Positions 59,572 through 64,000 of a stretch of DNA of 64,000 nucleotides are shown here, in pieces. Where the stretch lies: assembly GCA_003153555.1 (NCBI GenBank), contig PLZS01000086.1:1-64000 (forward strand), given 5' to 3'. Each line of letters opens with the position of its first letter. The stretch's first letter is position 1. A program made the translations under genes and the position numbers. Source of the stretch: Candidatus Melainabacteria bacterium. Its GTDB lineage: Bacteria > Cyanobacteriota > Vampirovibrionia > Obscuribacterales > Obscuribacteraceae. The notes under the pieces were generated by a model. That model worked only from the letters and a program-made list of their open reading frames with translations. It was not told the DNA's origin and ran no database searches.

Positions 59572-61572
59572 ATGCGTAGAGCACATGGTCAAGTCGCAAT
59601 CGCGCTGAATTTAGTCATTGCGATTTTTGTTGTGGGCTCGCTTGGTATTGCGGCTTATGAAATGCCTCGTCTCCTATTGGCTCGGGAGCAGCTGAAAAAC
59701 TGCCTTGAGTTTGCTGCGCTTGCCGGCACAGCGTCTCTGGCTTCTTCAAGTGCGAGTGGCGCACCTGCCACCCTTGAAGCGAAGCAAGTCGCTCTGAACA
59801 TTTTTAAAATGAATTCGATATTGGGACAACCTTTGACCAATAACGTTCGGGAGGTAACCACACTTTCCCAGCTGAGCCCGGCATCATCAAGCGTTGATGT
59901 CTTCGTCGAGTTTGATGACCCAGTCACAAAGCAGCCTACGAACAGTGCTTCCAATGTAATGCGGCTTTATGGTGCATACAAATATGTTCTGTTCTCTGGC
60001 GGATTCGGCTCCATTGGTGTGTTCACCTGCAACCTCACTGAACAAGCGCTTTCTGCCTTGCCGCCTTTGGATTTGATTCTTGTGCATGACAGCTCCGGGT
60101 CTTTGGATGACCAATCGAAGGTCACATTGGTGCGAAGATATTTTGACCCAAGCGTCAATCCACCTCAACCTTCATATGTGATCCCCAATCCTGGGGGCAA
60201 TCCGGAACAAGGTTCTTTGTGGTCGTTATTTTGCTCAACGCTGATCGGCTCTCAGGTAAACGGACTCGAGCCTCAGAACCTTGACGCTGCAGGAGATCCA
60301 AAGGTCGCTGCCTGTATCAAGGAATTTTCAGAAGTTGGAACTATGGGTACTACTGTGCCTTTGCGTGGCGTAACCAACACTGGATCGATGCCAGGTGATT
60401 CCCCACCAGGCTTGGGCGGCGTTGGTCTGGCAGGCATGACTGTAGGCCCTGGAAATACGACAAGCAGCATCGCGTCAGCGTCCGGAAAATCTAGCACCAT
60501 AGCCGCCGCACAGCAGCGTCAATCGCAATCTCAAAACATGCTCACCTCCTTTGTCGGCAGATTGCTTGGTGAGCCAGCCGAAGCGCAAGCGCCACCTCCG
60601 TATAACCCCTGGGGTGCCGACCCTACGATGTTCACTGATTTGGTTGTGAACATCGATGGTAACAGTACATTTGCTGGTGCAGTGGCCAATGGCTTCTCTT
60701 TCCCCGATTATAGGTGGCTGGTGGAAGCGTCCCGCGGAAATCTCGAGAATGGTGCGGTTGCTCCTAATGCCATGGCACCACTTGCGGGGACTCCGATGGA
60801 GGGCGCAGCTACGCCTGGATACAGAAATGCTTATCGCTTAGCTGCCTACTCAAAACTCGAGCCTAAAGGCACACTAGAACGCGCAGTTAAAGGCTTCCTA
60901 TCAAAAATTTCCGAGACTTCTGATTGCCATTTCGGCTTCGTCGCCTTTGGCGACCGTGCAGGGACCGCTCCGAACGACACGATTAAAGCGCCGAGAGTTT
61001 CATGGGCTTATCCAGTAGCGGGCAAGGTTTCCTATTTGATTCCTGCTATTCCGCTGGATTCGAATAGCTCTAACTTCCGAGCAATCACCGATTTGTTATC
61101 AACTCCTGCTACTTCGAATACACCAATGTTTGTGCCTAATGGCGGTGCAAATTTGGCCGACGGCTTGCAACAAGCAGCAAATATGTTAACTGGAGCAGGC
61201 GCCCGAACTGGCTCTATGAAAGCAGTTGTGGTGGTGACTGACAAAGTGCCAACGAGAGATTTGGCAGGAAACGTTTACATGAATCCAGGTGCTAACGGAC
61301 CAGCATTGACGGATGCAATTAATGTGGCAAAGACTCTGGGGACGAAAGGTATTCCAATCTTTGTGGTTGCAATCGATCAAAGTGGCGGACCAATGACGCC
61401 GTTTCTGTTGAGCCAGTTTAGTGATAACGATCCTAATGGGCTCGTTTATGCAGCCGGTCATGGTGGCGTCTTGCATACCGACACATGGGTGGATCCGGTG
61501 ACGACCCTCAACACTTTGAACGGCAAATTCAACAATATCGTCAGACAGCTGGTTGTGTTGAACCGCGGATAG
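59572..61572 (+). CDS. TadG-like protein with von Willebrand A domain
   Basis: A 666-residue protein with a GGGGGAA ribosome site. The N-terminus is TadE/TadG-like (RRAHGQVAIALNLVIAIFVV, one helix, then REQLKNCLEFAALAGTASLA). A von Willebrand A fold starts near residue 163 with a MIDAS motif DSSGS (LDLILVHDSSGSLDDQ) and continues after an insert of ~330 residues with GGANLADGLQQAANML and KAVVVVTDKVPTRDL. The insert holds a Pro/Gly/Ser-rich part (residues ~270-345) and a beta-rich part. It is anchored in the inner membrane or in a pilus with the metal-binding adhesion domain outside. This is the last gene of the cluster. Confidence 0.8.
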   Translation: MRRAHGQVAIALNLVIAIFVVGSLGIAAYEMPRLLLAREQLKNCLEFAALAGTASLASSSASGAPATLEAKQVALNIFKMNSILGQPLTNNVREVTTLSQLSPASSSVDVFVEFDDPVTKQPTNSASNVMRLYGAYKYVLFSGGFGSIGVFTCNLTEQALSALPPLDLILVHDSSGSLDDQSKVTLVRRYFDPSVNPPQPSYVIPNPGGNPEQGSLWSLFCSTLIGSQVNGLEPQNLDAAGDPKVAACIKEFSEVGTMGTTVPLRGVTNTGSMPGDSPPGLGGVGLAGMTVGPGNTTSSIASASGKSSTIAAAQQRQSQSQNMLTSFVGRLLGEPAEAQAPPPYNPWGADPTMFTDLVVNIDGNSTFAGAVANGFSFPDYRWLVEASRGNLENGAVAPNAMAPLAGTPMEGAATPGYRNAYRLAAYSKLEPKGTLERAVKGFLSKISETSDCHFGFVAFGDRAGTAPNDTIKAPRVSWAYPVAGKVSYLIPAIPLDSNSSNFRAITDLLSTPATSNTPMFVPNGGANLADGLQQAANMLTGAGARTGSMKAVVVVTDKVPTRDLAGNVYMNPGANGPALTDAINVAKTLGTKGIPIFVVAIDQSGGPMTPFLLSQFSDNDPNGLVYAAGHGGVLHTDTWVDPVTTLNTLNGKFNNIVRQLVVLNRG

Positions 61573-61577
61573 TGTGA

Positions 61578-61608
61578 AATGGAAGCGCGACTGTCCACAG
61601 TCGCCCAT
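61578..61608. repeat. Solo copy of the palindromic repeat
   Basis: ATGGAAGCGCGACTGTCCAC continues as AGTCGCCCAT, 30 bp identical to the start of the second unit in the 50617-50905 array. The palindrome GCGACTGTCCACAGTCGC is at 61587-61604. It lies right after the TadG-like stop, between convergent genes, where it could act as a REP-like or terminator hairpin. Confidence 0.85.
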
Positions 61609-61641
61609 GCGACTGCGTAATGGTGCTGAACTAAGGATAAC

Positions 61642-63747
61642 TCAAGTTTTGAACTTTGTTTGGTGGACTAGAGTAGTCTTCGATTTACGAATGAAGTGTC
61701 CTGCAATCAAGGCAATAGGCACTAAAATTAAGAGCCAGAAGATGATTAATACAAGTTGTCTCATCGTTGCGACAATCATCTGCATGCTTGGATTGTTCGA
61801 GATATAGAAACTCGCTGCGCCTCCATCTTTATTATCCTCAACCGTTTTGCCTTGTTGGGTAGGAGTCAAGTTGACGCCATCTTTAAGTTCGATGTAAAAC
61901 GAGCTGCCCGGCAGCGTGCCGCTCAGTGGATGTGTGTCTCTGTCGAAACCGCGGATGAAGAAGCGACAATAATCAAGACAAAGACAGTGGATCGCTCCTG
62001 GTTTCCATGCTGGTTCTTCGGACCACATTTGGCCGAACTGAGTTTTTTCCGTCCAAGATTTTTCAGCGGCCGCAAATCTCTTGTATAAAACGATAGGCTG
62101 ATCGACTTTTCCCGAAAACGGATTAGTGTAGCGAAATTCCTTTGGTGCAATCTTTTCGAGTTTGGCTGCATCGCTTGGATAGAGTTTGGTTTCTTTATAC
62201 TTTGCTGCAACCAAGTTGCAGTAGCTCTCCATCTTTTTCGCTAGGGCTAGTTCAGGCGCACCAGTGGGATACAAAATGGTGCCATCTTGATCTACTAGAC
62301 CTGCATCCCTTCGCTGAAACCAGAACTCGCGTTGCTTTGGTGGGGCCATTATTAAAGTGAAGAAATCGTCGTCAGTCAAATTCTTAAATTGGCCGCGGGT
62401 GGATTTTCCATAGAAAGCTAAGGCGGAACCTTTGTCTGAGAGCCTGAGCGATTTGTGGTTGTCACACGACTTGTATTCATGCGGATCATGATTTGCGTTG
62501 ACGTGTGCGGGACTAACGTCTTGGCGCAATGCTTTCATTAGGGCACTAAAGCAAAATAGAAGCACTGTTGAAAGAATAACGAACAGAGCTGTTGATTTGA
62601 ATACCTGTGAACGGAACAACCGGTGCTCAACAACTGATTGGAGCAACGAAAGAGGTTTATTGTCATCGTTGCTCAATCCATCAACTTCTTGGCGTTTGGA
62701 TGGCGTCAGAATGTCTGGTCTATTGCTATCCAGAGTTGTTTTCGCAGTGTCTGAGGATTGCCGATGCAGCAAGATATCCGAGGATTGCCTGTGCAGCATG
62801 CTGCCAGCCTTATCGTTTAACGCAGCTGGATTGCTCTTCTTGGATGACCCTTGGCTCTTCTCCAAAATCGTTTTCTTGATGGCAAGGTGGCTCTTTGGGA
62901 TAGCCTTAAAAATCAGTGTTGGAACGTTGGCTCGCATGCGTGGCTTGGGAGCTACGAATGGCTCCTGAGACTCACTGGTGGTCAGATTAAGTGATGGTGC
63001 GGTGGGCTCGCTTGTAGTTTGTGAGGTGAGTGGCGCAGAAGGCAAAATTTCGCTAGTGTGGTCTTTTGAAAAACTCCTAAGAATGAGCGTTCGTGCTACA
63101 GGTCGGTTTCTAGTAACTTGCTTGGGAGTTGGCGAAGGTTCGGTAGATTCGCTTGTCGTAACGGGTAGCTCAGGATTTGCTGCCGGCGCTTCGGGCTGGC
63201 TTTCTGTGAAGGACTTGAAAATGAGTGTCGGGGCAGTAGCTCGTGTCCCAGGCTTGGGAGCGGGTTCGCTATGCAAGCTTTCAGTGAGAATCTCAGGACT
63301 TGTCGCTGCTTCACTAGGCAAGCTGTGAGTCCGTATCGCAGGACCTGCAGCTAGTTCAGTCTTGACGCTATTAGTGATTAATTCAGAACTTGGTGATGGT
63401 TCGGCAACCTGGCTTTTCGAAAAGGACTTAAAAATCAGCGTCCATGCCGGTGCTCGTTTGCGCGGCGTGGGACTTACCGACGTTGAAGATTCACTTGGTA
63501 GTGTGTCTGTAGCAGTTGCGAGGGAGCCAGACTCAGGATTGTGACCACGCAGATCATCACTGGTTGTCCATTCGTCCACGCTGATGTCGTCCAGTCCATC
63601 ACTTATCGGCTCTTTGGTACCTTCTGTCGTCGGCTCCTCAAGGAGATCTTCTGTTCCGTTGCGCAGATTAGCCGCCTTAAGATCGGACGCACCATCTTTG
63701 GTGCGTCCTTCCTCATGGCTGTCATCAAGAATGCGCTGGTTTGCCAT
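61642..63747 (-). CDS. Repeat-rich two-TM membrane protein
   Basis: A ~701-residue protein from ATG 63747 (AGGAAA about 14 nt upstream; the preceding TTG is an alternative). Residues ~80-300 are acidic and Pro/Ser/Thr-rich and contain four spaced copies of a unit whose core is TLIFKSFSKSQ, TLIFKSFTESQ, TLILRSFSKDH and TLIFKAIPKSH, each preceded by an RxRA-type basic cluster. Two transmembrane helices, ALFVILSTVLLFCFSALM near residue 390 and LVLIIFWLLILVPIALIAG near the C-terminus, bracket a ~270-residue extracytoplasmic domain with no known motif (KGSALAFYGKSTRGQFKNLT start). The repeats are therefore cytoplasmic and may recruit a partner. Confidence 0.75.
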   Translation of the reverse strand: MANQRILDDSHEEGRTKDGASDLKAANLRNGTEDLLEEPTTEGTKEPISDGLDDISVDEWTTSDDLRGHNPESGSLATATDTLPSESSTSVSPTPRKRAPAWTLIFKSFSKSQVAEPSPSSELITNSVKTELAAGPAIRTHSLPSEAATSPEILTESLHSEPAPKPGTRATAPTLIFKSFTESQPEAPAANPELPVTTSESTEPSPTPKQVTRNRPVARTLILRSFSKDHTSEILPSAPLTSQTTSEPTAPSLNLTTSESQEPFVAPKPRMRANVPTLIFKAIPKSHLAIKKTILEKSQGSSKKSNPAALNDKAGSMLHRQSSDILLHRQSSDTAKTTLDSNRPDILTPSKRQEVDGLSNDDNKPLSLLQSVVEHRLFRSQVFKSTALFVILSTVLLFCFSALMKALRQDVSPAHVNANHDPHEYKSCDNHKSLRLSDKGSALAFYGKSTRGQFKNLTDDDFFTLIMAPPKQREFWFQRRDAGLVDQDGTILYPTGAPELALAKKMESYCNLVAAKYKETKLYPSDAAKLEKIAPKEFRYTNPFSGKVDQPIVLYKRFAAAEKSWTEKTQFGQMWSEEPAWKPGAIHCLCLDYCRFFIRGFDRDTHPLSGTLPGSSFYIELKDGVNLTPTQQGKTVEDNKDGGAASFYISNNPSMQMIVATMRQLVLIIFWLLILVPIALIAGHFIRKSKTTLVHQTKFKT

Positions 63748-64000
63748 CAAACAACTTTTCCTGCTTTACTTTATTCCCAACAGTTGGATCATTCGAAACC
63801 GAAGCGCTAAAACGTTCCACCGCAGTCGGTGGTTAATCCCAACTAGCGCGTCGCAGGAAGGTCGGGCTAAATCGAATTTGAGCGCACCCGGGAGGCGTGC
63901 CTGGAGCAAAACGAAGCAGACTCGAGCCTACACAAGATTTGATAAGTTGTTTAAGAGTATTTTGCTGATCCCTCGCAGGGTTGCAAAAACCCCCTTCCCT
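63748..64000. other. Right-end non-coding stretch
   Basis: No gene is recognised from 63748 to the end. It should contain the promoter of the minus-strand gene at 63747. Short repeats CCCTCGCAGGG near 63971 and C-runs at the very end may belong to a structure cut by the window edge. Confidence 0.35.

Overview
This 64 kb window looks like chromosomal DNA of a non-photosynthetic relative of Cyanobacteria (Vampirovibrionia/Melainabacteria, Obscuribacter-like). That placement is inference. It rests on the gene mix: many TPR proteins without assigned function, DUF4388 (PATAN) signalling proteins with degenerate GGDEF-like tails, a Ser/Thr kinase fused to leucine-rich repeats, orphan TonB_C-domain proteins, NnrS and a bacterial alpha-2-macroglobulin remnant. 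Genes lie on both strands in short operons. No rRNA, tRNA, CRISPR array, prophage or intact transposon was recognised.

Left part (1-15 kb): a partial secreted TPR gene, a small TPR protein, a decayed alpha-2-macroglobulin gene, a hipBA-type toxin-antitoxin operon followed by an MmcQ/YjbR-type gene that appears to start with CTG, small TonB_C-domain proteins, and four large intracellular TPR or zinc-ribbon/TPR proteins. Between them lie remnants of a berberine-bridge oxidase and of an unknown gene. Two membrane proteins of unknown role follow.

Middle (15-33 kb): a two-gene operon pairs a DUF4388/GGDEF-like protein with a protein carrying four MshEN-like modules and ten copies of a 27-bp repeat. 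Next come an integrase remnant that contains a 40-bp palindrome, a nitric-oxide stress operon (rubredoxin-RIC repair protein, Rrf2 regulator, NnrS) behind a palindromic operator candidate, and a histidine kinase. A DUF2252 gene broken by one in-frame TGA is followed by a Nudix hydrolase, a GNAT acetyltransferase, a glycine-zipper/SHOCT protein, an acyltransferase, an IS200/IS605-like remnant and a secreted GH3 beta-glucosidase.

Right part (33-64 kb): a phage-tail-lysozyme-domain protein, a MEDS-domain hybrid kinase with its receiver, a kinase-fold protein, an ArnT-like glycosyltransferase, an unusual HAD phosphatase/HerA-like ATPase fusion, large repeat-rich proteins, a zinc-ribbon Ser/Thr kinase with LRRs, and an OmpR-type two-component pair whose kinase is a paralog of the one at 24 kb. 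The window then holds a Tad-like cluster: two TadE-like pseudopilins, a secreted TPR protein, a polytopic membrane protein with histidine motifs, a second DUF4388/GGDEF-like protein, and a TadG-like protein with a von Willebrand A domain. A repeat-rich two-TM protein closes the window.

The best candidate for an undescribed system is the link between the two DUF4388/GGDEF-like paralogs and surface-appendage parts. One is co-transcribed with an MshEN-repeat protein (MshEN binds c-di-GMP in type IV pilus and type II secretion ATPases). The other sits inside the Tad-like cluster, which shows no assembly ATPase in this window.
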